The notes under the pieces were generated by a model. The model was given only the letters and a program-made list of their open reading frames with translations. It ran no database searches and was not told where the DNA came from. Below, one piece after another: positions 16,897-24,986 of a stretch of DNA of 64,000 nucleotides; the stretch's first letter is position 1; every line of letters begins with the position of its first letter. Position numbers and translations under genes: made by a program. The DNA lies in NCBI GenBank assembly GCA_963774745.1, contig CAVZGE010000011.1, positions 1 to 64,000 on the forward strand, in the 5' to 3' direction. Source of the DNA: Prado023 sp963774745. Its GTDB lineage: Bacteria; Actinomycetota; Actinomycetes; S36-B12; CAIYMF01.

Positions 16897-17202
16897 TCAG
16901 CCGAGGCCGGCGGCACGCAGGAGGGCTGCCGTGGCCGCCGCAGAGAGCACGACGACCAGGAAGGGGGCCCGGAGCAGCAGGGCGACAACGGCCACCGCGA
17001 CCCCAGCGGCACGGGCATCGAGGACGAACCCCGTGGGCGACCAGAACGTCTGGATCGCCAGGAGTGCGGCCAGCAGCCCGATCGGGAGCAGCGCGGCGGC
17101 CCTGCGCACCAGCGGTCGTTCCAGGAGCGACTCCGGGAGCAGGTGGCCCGCCCATTTCGTGACGAACGAGGCCAGGGAGGCCAGGAGCACGGCCGGCCAC
17201 AT
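16897..17202 (-). CDS. azlD: Branched-chain amino acid exporter small subunit, AzlD family
   Basis: A 101-residue membrane protein with three or four hydrophobic segments (VLLASLASFVTKWAGHLL, AALLPIGLLAALLAIQTFW, AAGVAVAVVALLLRAPFLVVV). In the family it partners AzlC to export branched-chain amino acids. The ATG at 17202 shares one base with the azlC stop (TGATG), which places it immediately downstream in a coupled pair. A few residues of alternative upstream start exist but would deepen the overlap. Confidence 0.88.
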   Translation of the reverse strand: MWPAVLLASLASFVTKWAGHLLPESLLERPLVRRAAALLPIGLLAALLAIQTFWSPTGFVLDARAAGVAVAVVALLLRAPFLVVVLSAAATAALLRAAGLG

Positions 17203-18044
17203 CAGGATCGCCCCCGCGTGAGCCACAGCGCACCGGCCACGGCCAGGCCGGCGCCGGCGAGCACCGGCATCCCCGGGCGCAGCACGGGCGCCAGCGCGAG
17301 GGCCAGGACGCCCGACGCCACGGCCAGCGCCCACGTCGACCTGTCCACCAGTCGCGGCCAGAGCAGGGCGAGGAACCCAGCAGGGATCGCCGCATCGAGG
17401 CCGAGCACCCTCGGGTCGCTCAATGACGCCGCCCCGAGCGCCCCGAACAGCGTTCCCAGGTTCCACAGGACGAAGACCGACCATCCCGTGGCCCAGAAGG
17501 CCCGACGCGTGCCGGCCGGATCGCCCTCGTAGGCCAGGGCCATCGCCGTCGACTCGTCGATCGTGAACTGCGCGGCACCCAGCCGGCGCCAGCCCCGAAG
17601 CCGCTGCGTCGGGTCGCCGGCGGGGCTGAGGATCGTGGCCAGGTGCAGCGCGTACAGCCCGTTGCGCAGCCCCAGCAGCCACGCGGTGACCACAGCCGCC
17701 ACCAGGCCCCCGCCGGCAGCCACGACGCCCACGAACGCGAACTGCGAGGCACCGGTGAACATCAGGGCGGACAGGGCTTGGGCCTGCAGCACGTCCAGGC
17801 CGGCGGCGACGCTCACCGCACCGAAGCTGATCGCGTACGCGCCCACGGCGATCCCGATGGACAGCGCCCGGGCGTTGATGCCGGATGGGTCAGCTACGGG
17901 GACACCCGCCTCGCCCGCGGGATCGGCCGCCGGCACTCCGGCGTCGAGGGGCGGACCGGCCGTGACCTCGGCCGTGGGCGCCCGATCCGCCGGCACCCGA
18001 TCCTCGCCGTGGCCCCGGTCGGACTCGTAGCGGTCGAGCCTCAC
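17202..18044 (-). CDS. azlC: Branched-chain amino acid exporter large subunit, AzlC family
   Basis: A 280-residue protein; the first 65 residues are polar and Pro/Ala-rich, followed by the AzlC membrane domain (GINARALSIGIAVGAYAISFGAV, LSALMFTGASQFAFVGVV, LRNGLYALHLA, QFTIDESTAMA). The GTG at 18044 overlaps the mnmA stop as GTGA, giving the long N-terminus. If that tail is not translated, a start at an internal GTG near residue 17 is possible. It likely exports branched-chain amino acids with AzlD; its position directly after mnmA suggests cotranscription with iscS-mnmA. Confidence 0.88.
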   Translation of the reverse strand: MRLDRYESDRGHGEDRVPADRAPTAEVTAGPPLDAGVPAADPAGEAGVPVADPSGINARALSIGIAVGAYAISFGAVSVAAGLDVLQAQALSALMFTGASQFAFVGVVAAGGGLVAAVVTAWLLGLRNGLYALHLATILSPAGDPTQRLRGWRRLGAAQFTIDESTAMALAYEGDPAGTRRAFWATGWSVFVLWNLGTLFGALGAASLSDPRVLGLDAAIPAGFLALLWPRLVDRSTWALAVASGVLALALAPVLRPGMPVLAGAGLAVAGALWLTRGRS

Positions 18045-19117
18045 CCTGCCGCCCGCGCGATCGTGCCCGAGCCCACCACCCGCGTGCCGTCGTAGAGCAC
18101 CGCTGCCTGGCCGGGGGCAACCCCGCGCAGGGGGCTGGCCAGCTCGGCGACGAATCCGGACCAGTCGGCGGTGACGACCGCGGGGATCTCCTCGCCGTGG
18201 GCCCGGACCTGCACCCCCAGGCTCGCCGTGCCGGCCAGGGCCGGGCCGCACCAGCGCGCCCTGATGGCGGTGATCCGGTCCACGTCGAGCATCGCCGCCG
18301 GGCCGACGGACACCCGGCGACCCGCGATGTCCACGTCGACCACGTAGCGCCGGGCACCATCGGGCGCCGGCGTGCCGAGCCCAACCCCCCGGCGCTGGCC
18401 GACGGTGAAGGCGTGGGCACCGTCGTGGGCACCGACGACGGCGCCCGTCGCGGCATCCACGATCTCCCCTGGCGCGCCACCCAGGTGCTCGTGCAGGAAC
18501 CCGGACGTGTCCCCGCTCGGGATGAAGCAGATGTCGTGGGAGTCGGGCTTCGCGGCCACTGCCAGGCCGAGGGCGGCGGCCTCGGCCCGCACCTCGGACT
18601 TCAGGCAACCGCCCAGGGGGAACATGCAGCCGGCCAGCTGGTCGGCGTCGAGGACTCCCAGGACGTAGGACTGGTCCTTGCCGTGGTCGACCGCGCGGTG
18701 CAGCTCACGGCCCCCCGGCGCGTCGACCAGCTGGGCGTAGTGCCCGGTGCACACCGCGTCGAACCCGAGGGCGCGCGCCCGGTCGAGCACGGCGGCGAAC
18801 TTGATCCGCTCGTTGCACCGCAGGCACGGGTTCGGGGTGCGGCCGGCGGCGTACTCGGCCAGGAAGTCGGCGACCACGTCCACGGCGAACTCCGCGGACA
18901 TGTCCCAGACGTAGAACGGGATGCCCAGGAGGTCCGCGGCGCGCCAGGCGTCGCGGGAGTCCTCGATGGTGCAGCACCCCCGCGCACCGGATCGGTAGGA
19001 CTCGGGGTTGCGCGAGAGGGCCAGGTGCACCCCGGTGACCTCGTGGCCGGCGGCCACCGCGCGCGCCGCTGCCACGGCCGAGTCCACGCCGCCGGACATG
19101 GCCGCCAGGACCTTCAT
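18041..19117 (-). CDS. mnmA: tRNA-specific 2-thiouridylase
   Basis: A 358-residue enzyme that places sulfur on U34 of Lys, Glu and Gln tRNAs, using persulfide sulfur that starts at a cysteine desulfurase. The PP-loop is AAMSGGVDSAVAA. The two catalytic cysteines are in NPCLRCNERIKF and DICFIPSGDT, and the C-terminal beta domains are present (AVLYDGTRVVGSGTI). The start at 19117 (MKVLAAMSGG) follows the iscS stop by one base. The donor IscS and the user MnmA are thus made together. Confidence 0.96.
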   Translation of the reverse strand: MKVLAAMSGGVDSAVAAARAVAAGHEVTGVHLALSRNPESYRSGARGCCTIEDSRDAWRAADLLGIPFYVWDMSAEFAVDVVADFLAEYAAGRTPNPCLRCNERIKFAAVLDRARALGFDAVCTGHYAQLVDAPGGRELHRAVDHGKDQSYVLGVLDADQLAGCMFPLGGCLKSEVRAEAAALGLAVAAKPDSHDICFIPSGDTSGFLHEHLGGAPGEIVDAATGAVVGAHDGAHAFTVGQRRGVGLGTPAPDGARRYVVDVDIAGRRVSVGPAAMLDVDRITAIRARWCGPALAGTASLGVQVRAHGEEIPAVVTADWSGFVAELASPLRGVAPGQAAVLYDGTRVVGSGTIARAAG

Positions 19118-19118
19118 C

Positions 19119-20330
19119 TCAGCCCCCGTTGCGGGCAGCGGCCGCCATCTGGGCGCTGATCCGGACCTGGCCGGCGCGACCGGCCCGGCCCAGTGCGGCC
19201 GGGAGGGCGGCGACGAGCGCGTCGAGGTCGGCTCGGGTGGAGGTGTGCCCCAGGCTGAACCGCAACGATGAGCGGGCCCGGACCGGGTCGATCCCCATCG
19301 CCAGCAGGACGTGGCTGGGCTCGGGCACGCCGGCGCTGCACGCCGACCCCGTCGACACCTCGACACCGGCGGCGTCCAGGAGCATCAGCAGCGCGTCGCT
19401 CTCGCACCCGGGGAAGGACATGTGCGCGTTCCCCGGGAGTCGGGCCTCCGGCCCGCCGACCGCCCCGTTGACGATCGCGCCCGGCGCCACCTCGAGGACC
19501 CGGGTGACGAGCTCGTCGCGCAGCGCGGCGATGCGCGACGACCTGGCCGCAACGTCAGCCAGCACGTACTCGACACCCGCCGCGAACCCGACCAGCGCGG
19601 GCACGTCCAGCGTTCCCGAGCGGACCTGGCGCTCCTGCCCGCCACCGTGGGTCAGTGGGGTCAGGTCGAGCCCCCGCCGGGCGACCAGCGCCCCAACCCC
19701 CAACGGGCCGCCGAGCTTGTGCGCGGAGATCGCCATGCTGTCGGGCAGGGTCGCGTCCACCGGGATCGAGCCGACGGCCTGGACGGCGTCCACGTGCAGC
19801 GGGACGTCCGCGTCGGCGCACGCCGCTGCGACCTGCTCGATCGGCTGGACGGTCCCGACCTCGTTGTTGGCCCACATGACCGCCACCAGCGCCGTCTGCC
19901 CCGGATACATGGCCAGCTCGGCGTGGATCTGGTCGACGTCCACCCGACCCTCGGTGTCGACGTCGATCCAGACCACCTCGGCGCCCTCGTGCTCGCCGAG
20001 CCAGTGGACCGGGTCCAGGACGGCGTGATGCTCGATGCGGGAGGCCAGGACGCGCCGGCGCGCCGGGTCCTTCGCCGTGCGGGCCCACCACAGGCCCTTC
20101 ACGGCCAGGTTGTCGGCCTCGGTGCCACCCGCGGTGAAGATCACCTCACTGGGCGTGACGCCCAGGGCGCCGGCGATCGTCTCGCGCGACTCCTCGGCGC
20201 GCCGGCGCGCCGCGCGCCCGGCAGCGTGCAGCGACGAGGCGTTCCCGGTGGCCGACAGGGCACCGATCATGGCCTCGCGGGCACAGTCCAGCAACGGCGT
20301 GGTCGCCGCGTGGTCGAGGTAGGCACGCAT
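19119..20330 (-). CDS. iscS: Cysteine desulfurase (IscS/NifS family)
   Basis: A 403-residue PLP enzyme that converts cysteine to alanine and hands on a persulfide. The N-terminus MRAYLDHAATTPLLDCA, the PLP lysine in AISAHKLGGPLGVGAL and the catalytic Cys loop STGSACSAGVPEPSHVL are typical of group I desulfurases. I chose the ATG at 20330; the frame is open upstream but a TACGAT box lies nine bases before this codon. It feeds MnmA directly downstream. No Fe-S scaffold gene is adjacent. Confidence 0.95.
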   Translation of the reverse strand: MRAYLDHAATTPLLDCAREAMIGALSATGNASSLHAAGRAARRRAEESRETIAGALGVTPSEVIFTAGGTEADNLAVKGLWWARTAKDPARRRVLASRIEHHAVLDPVHWLGEHEGAEVVWIDVDTEGRVDVDQIHAELAMYPGQTALVAVMWANNEVGTVQPIEQVAAACADADVPLHVDAVQAVGSIPVDATLPDSMAISAHKLGGPLGVGALVARRGLDLTPLTHGGGQERQVRSGTLDVPALVGFAAGVEYVLADVAARSSRIAALRDELVTRVLEVAPGAIVNGAVGGPEARLPGNAHMSFPGCESDALLMLLDAAGVEVSTGSACSAGVPEPSHVLLAMGIDPVRARSSLRFSLGHTSTRADLDALVAALPAALGRAGRAGQVRISAQMAAAARNGG

Positions 20331-20339
20331 GGTCTGCCA

Positions 20340-20345
20340 ATCGTA
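20340..20345 (-). promoter_or_regulatory. Probable -10 box of iscS-mnmA-azlCD
   Basis: TACGAT on the minus strand nine bases before the iscS ATG, directly after the etf terminator. This would give a very short or absent leader. Confidence 0.4.
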
Positions 20346-20437
20346 GGCGAGCCGGGCCGAACCGGCTGCGCACACGGAATCGATGACACAGGAGTGGGGG
20401 CGTGATCGCGAGCTCCACGTACAGCGCCACGAACAGC

Positions 20438-20474
20438 GCTGCGGGGCCCGACCTCGACGGCCGGGCCCCGCAGC
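20438..20474 (-). terminator. Strong terminator after etfBA
   Basis: A perfect 13-base inverted repeat, GCTGCGGGGCCCG (20438-20450) and CGGGCCCCGCAGC (20462-20474), with an 11-base loop, 14 bases past the etfA stop. It separates etfBA from iscS. Confidence 0.8.
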
Positions 20475-20487
20475 ACTTCGTGTCCGA

Positions 20488-21441
20488 TCAGCCCTTGCGC
20501 TTGGCGACCTCGTCGGTCAGCTGCGGGACGACGGTGAACAGGTCACCGACCACGCCGAAGTCGGCGAGCTCGAAGATCGGGGCCTCCGGGTCCTTGTTGA
20601 CCACGATGACGGTCTTCGAGGTCTGCATGCCGGCCCGGTGCTGGATGGCACCGGAGATCCCGTTGGCGATGTACAGCTGCGGGGCGACGGTCTTGCCGGT
20701 CTGGCCGACCTGGAACTGGTGCGGGTACCAGCCCGCGTCGGTGGCCGCACGCGAGGCGCCGACCGCGCCGCCCAGGGAGTCGGCCAGGGCCTCGATGACG
20801 CCGAAGCCCTCCGCGCCACCCACGCCACGACCGCCGGAGACCACGACGGCCGCCTCGGCCAGGTCGGGACGACCGCCCTTGGCCTGCACGACGCGATCGG
20901 TGATGCGCGCGGACTTCGCAGCGTCCGAGAGCTCCACGGCGACGTCGACGCGGGCGCCCGCGGCCGGGGAGGCCTCGGGTGCGGTGCTGTTGGGACGCAC
21001 GGTGATGATCGGGGTGCCGACCGCCACCTTCGACTTCACGACCGTTGCGCCACCGAACACCGACTGCGTGGCGGTGCCGTCAGCGGCGACGTCGACGGCG
21101 TCGGTGATGATGCCGGAGCCGGACTTGATGGCCAGGCGGGCAGCCACCTCCTTGCCCTCGGCGGTGCTGGCCACCAGGACCGCCGCCGGGGACCTCTCGG
21201 CCACGAGCTGGGCCAGGACCTCGGCCTTCGGCGCGACCGGGTGGGCGCTGAGCTCGGCGGCGTCAGCGACGTAGACCGTCACCGCACCGTGCTCGGCCAG
21301 GCCGGGGATCGCGGCGTCGGCGCCGGCACCCACCAGGACAGCGGCGGGCTCGCCGATGCGCTTGGCCAGCGTCAGCAGCTCGTAGGTGACCTTCTTCACG
21401 GTGCCGTCGACATGCTCGACGAGCACAAGTACTTCAGCCAT
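20488..21441 (-). CDS. etfA: Electron transfer flavoprotein alpha subunit
   Basis: A 317-residue subunit that carries FAD and passes electrons from acyl-CoA dehydrogenases to the quinone pool. The C-terminal FAD domain is intact: SGGRGVGGAEGF, GASRAATDAGW, QVGQTGKTVAPQLYIANGISGAIQH and the closing ADFGVVGDLFTVVPQL. The N-terminal ETF fold (EVLVLVEHVDGTVKK) pairs with EtfB. The start lies 11 bases after the etfB stop. Confidence 0.97.
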   Translation of the reverse strand: MAEVLVLVEHVDGTVKKVTYELLTLAKRIGEPAAVLVGAGADAAIPGLAEHGAVTVYVADAAELSAHPVAPKAEVLAQLVAERSPAAVLVASTAEGKEVAARLAIKSGSGIITDAVDVAADGTATQSVFGGATVVKSKVAVGTPIITVRPNSTAPEASPAAGARVDVAVELSDAAKSARITDRVVQAKGGRPDLAEAAVVVSGGRGVGGAEGFGVIEALADSLGGAVGASRAATDAGWYPHQFQVGQTGKTVAPQLYIANGISGAIQHRAGMQTSKTVIVVNKDPEAPIFELADFGVVGDLFTVVPQLTDEVAKRKG

Positions 21442-21452
21442 TGCTGGGCTCC

Positions 21453-22232
21453 TCAGATGAACTTCTGCGCGGACAGGAAATCGGCGATGGCCACGCCACC
21501 GGTGCCGTCATCGGTGACGATCGTGCCCTTGGCCTTCGGCGGGCGGGCGGCGGCCTCCTCGACGACCGACCAGGCGGCGGCCAGGCCGACCTCGCCGGCG
21601 GCGACGCCCAGGCCGGCCAGGTCGAGGGTCTCGACCGGCTTCTTCTTGGCGGCCATGATCCCCTTGAAGGACGGGTAGCGGGGCTCGTTGATCTTCTCGA
21701 CCACGCTGACCACCGCCGGCAGGGACGCCTCCACGACGTCGTAGCCGTACTCGGTCACGCGGTTCGTGGTGACGGTCGTGCCCTCGACGGTGACCGAGCT
21801 GCAGAAGGTGAGCTGCGGCAGGCCGAGGCGCTCGGCGACCATCGCCGGCACGACGGACATCCGCGCGTCGGTCGACTCGCAGCCGAGGATGACCAGGTCC
21901 GCACCGCGACCCTTGATGGCCGATGCAAGGGCCAGGGATGTGGCCACGGCGTCCGAGCCGTGCAGTCCGTCGTCCACGATGTGCACGCCGGAGTCCGCGC
22001 CCATCGACAGCGCCTTGCGGATGGTGTCGGTGGCCTGGGCCGGACCCATCGAGAGCACGACCACCTCGCCGCCGTGCGCCTCCTGCAGCCGCAGGGCCTC
22101 CTCGATGGCGTACTCGTCGATCTCATTCATCACAGCGTCCACCGAGCCACGGTCCAACGTGTTGTCGGCGGGGCTGAGCGTCTTCTCCGCCCAGCTGTCC
22201 GGGACCTGCTTCACACAGACAACGATCTTCAT
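21453..22232 (-). CDS. etfB: Electron transfer flavoprotein beta subunit
   Basis: A 259-residue subunit that forms the dimer with EtfA. MKIVVCVKQVPDSWAEK is the typical N-terminus. NEIDEYAIEEALRL and the AMP/nucleotide region STDARMSVVPAMVAERLG with VTEYGYDVVEASLPAVVSVV follow the family closely. The ATG at 22232 is chosen by homology; GAGAGAGG lies about a dozen bases upstream. First gene of etfBA, divergent from the GT4 gene with a dyad operator between them. Confidence 0.97.
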   Translation of the reverse strand: MKIVVCVKQVPDSWAEKTLSPADNTLDRGSVDAVMNEIDEYAIEEALRLQEAHGGEVVVLSMGPAQATDTIRKALSMGADSGVHIVDDGLHGSDAVATSLALASAIKGRGADLVILGCESTDARMSVVPAMVAERLGLPQLTFCSSVTVEGTTVTTNRVTEYGYDVVEASLPAVVSVVEKINEPRYPSFKGIMAAKKKPVETLDLAGLGVAAGEVGLAAAWSVVEEAAARPPKAKGTIVTDDGTGGVAIADFLSAQKFI

Positions 22233-22332
22233 GGTCGCGTCGTCGACCTCTCTCCTCGCCCGGAGCACGAGAGGTGCGCCGGTGGCCAGAACTACTGATC
22301 CGCTGGGCGAATCCGCCGCCCGCAGGCACATA

Positions 22333-22346
22333 TTACCCACGGGTAA
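22333..22346. promoter_or_regulatory. TTACCC-N2-GGGTAA dyad between etfB and the GT4 gene
   Basis: A perfect six-base palindrome with a two-base spacer in an otherwise GC-rich divergent gap, 101 bases before etfB and 118 before the glycosyltransferase. Its form fits a TetR-type operator. Which regulator binds is unknown and none is encoded nearby. Confidence 0.5.
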
Positions 22347-22463
22347 CAGCGCTGCTGATCGTGGCAATCCTAGGGGCGGGCCCGGCAGGCCGATGCAGCA
22401 CCCCGACCCGCATCCGCGGGCCGAAGGTCCCGGCGGCCGCTGTGGGCGTACGCTTCGTGACCG

Positions 22464-23753
22464 ATGCGCATCCTTCATCTCACCTGGGAGTACCCCCCCG
22501 TGATGTACGGGGGCCTGGGTCGCCATGTCCATGCACTGGCCGATGCGCAGGCCGCCAACGGCCACGACGTCGTCGTCATCACGCAGGCGCCGAACTCCGC
22601 CGCCCCGGCCCGGGTGCCCTGGGGCTCCACCGGCCCGGTCAAGGTGCTGCGCGCGACCATCGACCCGTCGACGCACGACCCGCGGGACCTCCTGGCCCAT
22701 GTCGCGGAGATGGAGTGCGAGTTCACCGGGCGCGGCAACGCGCTGTTCGCCGACTGGCAGCCGGAGGTCATCCACGCCCACGACTGGATGGTGGCGCACG
22801 CGGCCGTCGCGCTGCGCCGCACGTGCGGGGCACCGCTCACCGCGACGATCCACGCCACGGAGGCCGGTCGGAACCGGGGGTGGGTGACCACGGACCTGTC
22901 GACCTCGATCCACGGGCTCGAGTGGTGGCTGGCCAACACGTCAGACGCGGTGATCACGTGCTCGCTGACGATGCGCGCCGAGGTGCACAGGCTGTTCGGG
23001 GTCGGCCACACCTACATCGTGGCCAACGGGATCGAGCCGGACCAGTGGCAGGCCCCGGAGTTCGAGACCGCTCGGATCAGTGCCGAGAACTCCGATGCCC
23101 AGCCGCTGATCGCCTACACCGGTCGGGTCGAGTGGGAGAAGGGCGTGCAGACCCTGGTGTCGGCGATGCCCGCACTGCGCCGGGCGCATCCCGACATCCG
23201 GCTGCTGGTGGCCGGCCGCGGAAGCTACCTGGACGAGGTCAGGCGGCAGGCCGGCGAGCTGGGCCTGGGCGAGTCGGTTCGCTTCCTCGGGTGGGTCAGC
23301 GAGGCGGACCTGCGCGCGATCGTCGCCGCATCCGACCTCGTCGTCGCCCCGAGCCTCTACGAGCCGTTCGGCCTCGTCGCGCTGGAGGCCGCCGCGATCG
23401 GCACCCCACTGGTGGTCGCGCGCACGGGTGGCCTCGAGGAGTTCGCCGCCGACGACCAGCGTGCGTTGACCTTCTCCCCCGGGGACGCGGGCAGCCTCGA
23501 GCAGGCGATCAACCGCGCCCTGGCGGAGCCTGCCGCGACCCGCCAACGGGCGCAGGCAGCCCTCGAGGCGGTCCGCGCCGACCACGACTGGCGGGAGCTC
23601 GCGCGGCTGACCACCGCGGTCTACGAGCACTCCCGGGAGAACCTGGGCACCCGGCCCGAGGATCCCCGGCGCCGTCAGGCGCAGGCCCGGGACGCGCTGC
23701 GGCCACCGCGCTTCGACGCCCCGCCGGGCAGGCTGCTGGACGTCGCGACGTGA
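22464..23753 (+). CDS. GT4-family glycosyltransferase (glycogen synthase-like, Rv3032-like)
   Basis: A 429-residue GT-B enzyme that probably lengthens an alpha-glucan. The N-terminus MRILHLTWEYPPVMYGGLGRH is typical of actinobacterial GlgA-like GT4 proteins, with HAHDWM and NGIEPDQW in the acceptor half. The donor half has TGRVEWEKGVQTL, VAPSLYEPFGLVALEA (the E-x7-E retaining motif) and GTPLVVARTGGLEEF. In mycobacteria the homologue next to etfBA, Rv3032, works on capsular glucan and methylglucose lipopolysaccharide; that role here is inferred from synteny. TACGCT nine bases before the ATG is a candidate -10 box. It is coupled to the CPBP gene. Confidence 0.88.
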   Translation: MRILHLTWEYPPVMYGGLGRHVHALADAQAANGHDVVVITQAPNSAAPARVPWGSTGPVKVLRATIDPSTHDPRDLLAHVAEMECEFTGRGNALFADWQPEVIHAHDWMVAHAAVALRRTCGAPLTATIHATEAGRNRGWVTTDLSTSIHGLEWWLANTSDAVITCSLTMRAEVHRLFGVGHTYIVANGIEPDQWQAPEFETARISAENSDAQPLIAYTGRVEWEKGVQTLVSAMPALRRAHPDIRLLVAGRGSYLDEVRRQAGELGLGESVRFLGWVSEADLRAIVAASDLVVAPSLYEPFGLVALEAAAIGTPLVVARTGGLEEFAADDQRALTFSPGDAGSLEQAINRALAEPAATRQRAQAALEAVRADHDWRELARLTTAVYEHSRENLGTRPEDPRRRQAQARDALRPPRFDAPPGRLLDVAT

Positions 23754-24547
23754 CCTCCGGCGTGGGCCCCCGTGGCCAGCGTCCCCCGGGCCTGACCCGC
23801 GGCATGATCGTGGCCGAGATCCTGATCGTGCTGGCGCTGTCGCTGGGCCGCTCCGGGATCTACTCGATCGTCAGCTTCCTGGCCGACCTCACCAGCGGCG
23901 TCCCACTGGCGGGGCAGTCGGCCGTCCTGAACGACACGCTGGCCCCCGGGCGCCCCCTGCTGGACCTGGTGCGCCAGGTGCTGCGGATCGGCTTCGCCCT
24001 GGCCCCGGTCGCCCTGGTGTGGTACCTGCTGGCGCGCTCCGGGGAGGGCCTGCGCGCGATCGGCGTGGACCGCACCCAGCCGGCGCGCGACCTGCTGCGC
24101 GGCGCCGGGCTGGCGGCGGTCGTCGGCGGCATCGGGCTGGCCGGCTACCTGGTGGCCTACCGGTCGGGGGTCAACCTGGCCGTGGTCGCCCAGGCCCTGC
24201 CCGACCAGTGGTGGCGCTGGCCGGTGCTGATCGGCGCGGCGCTGCAGAACGCCGTGGTCGAGGAGGTCATCGTCGTCGGGTTCGTGATGCGACGGCTCAC
24301 GCAGCTCGGCTGGGGACCGGGGGCGACGATCGCCACGAGCGCGCTCGTGCGCGGCAGCTACCACCTCTACCAGGGCATCGGCGGCCTGCTGGGCAACATG
24401 GCGATGGGGGCCCTGTTCGGCTGGCTGTTCGTGCGCTGGGGTCGGGTGCTGCCCCTGGTGGTCGCGCACGCGCTGATCGACATCGTGGCGTTCGTGGGGT
24501 ACGCGGTGCTCGAGGGCCGGGTGGACTGGTTGCCGTCCGCCGGCTGA
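23750..24547 (+). CDS. CPBP-family intramembrane metalloprotease (Abi domain)
   Basis: A 265-residue membrane protein with about seven hydrophobic helices. The CPBP motifs are present: EEVIVVGFVMRRL (EE-x6-R like), RGSYHLYQG (the FxxxH-like His) and HALIDIVAF (HxxxD/N). Such proteins cleave within or near membranes or process peptides. The start is the GTG at 23750, which overlaps the glycosyltransferase stop as GTGA. The pairing with a GT4 gene is seen in sequence; a shared role is inference. Confidence 0.88.
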   Translation: MTSGVGPRGQRPPGLTRGMIVAEILIVLALSLGRSGIYSIVSFLADLTSGVPLAGQSAVLNDTLAPGRPLLDLVRQVLRIGFALAPVALVWYLLARSGEGLRAIGVDRTQPARDLLRGAGLAAVVGGIGLAGYLVAYRSGVNLAVVAQALPDQWWRWPVLIGAALQNAVVEEVIVVGFVMRRLTQLGWGPGATIATSALVRGSYHLYQGIGGLLGNMAMGALFGWLFVRWGRVLPLVVAHALIDIVAFVGYAVLEGRVDWLPSAG

Positions 24548-24562
24548 GGCAGACTCGCCACC

Positions 24563-24856
24563 ATGTCCGAGCAGCCGAACGACCCCCAGCAGGTCCATGT
24601 CTCCCTGGAGATGCCCGATGCGCACAAGGGCGGGGTGTGGGCCAACTTCGCCCGGGTGTCGCACAGCCCGTACGAGTTCACCCTGGACTTCGCGCGGATC
24701 GACTTCGCGACGGCGCCGGACATGCAGGGTGTCGTCGTGGCCCGGGTGAACCTGTCCCCGTTGATGGTCACCCAGCTGATCGAGGCCCTGGAGACCAACT
24801 GGACCACCTACGCGCAGAAGGCGATGCCTCGCGAGGTCGACGGCCCGCCGTCGTAG
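24563..24856 (+). CDS. DUF3467 family protein
   Basis: A 97-residue soluble protein of unknown function. The DUF3467 pattern is clear: GGVWANFARVSHSPYEFTLDFARIDF in one stretch (the positions quoted are about 23-48), then the end VTQLIEALETNWTTYA. The ATG at 24563 lies 15 bases after the CPBP stop; CAGACT seven bases before the ATG could be its own leaderless -10 box. Confidence 0.88.
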   Translation: MSEQPNDPQQVHVSLEMPDAHKGGVWANFARVSHSPYEFTLDFARIDFATAPDMQGVVVARVNLSPLMVTQLIEALETNWTTYAQKAMPREVDGPPS

Positions 24857-24986
24857 CGGCCCGCGCACCGCGGGGCCGGGGCCGGCGTTCCACCGGGCCA
24901 CACCGGGACCGAGCCTGCGATGCTTCGACGTGGGGGCGCACCGCAGACGGCATCCTGCGGGGATCGCCCCGGGAGGAGGCGCGCAG

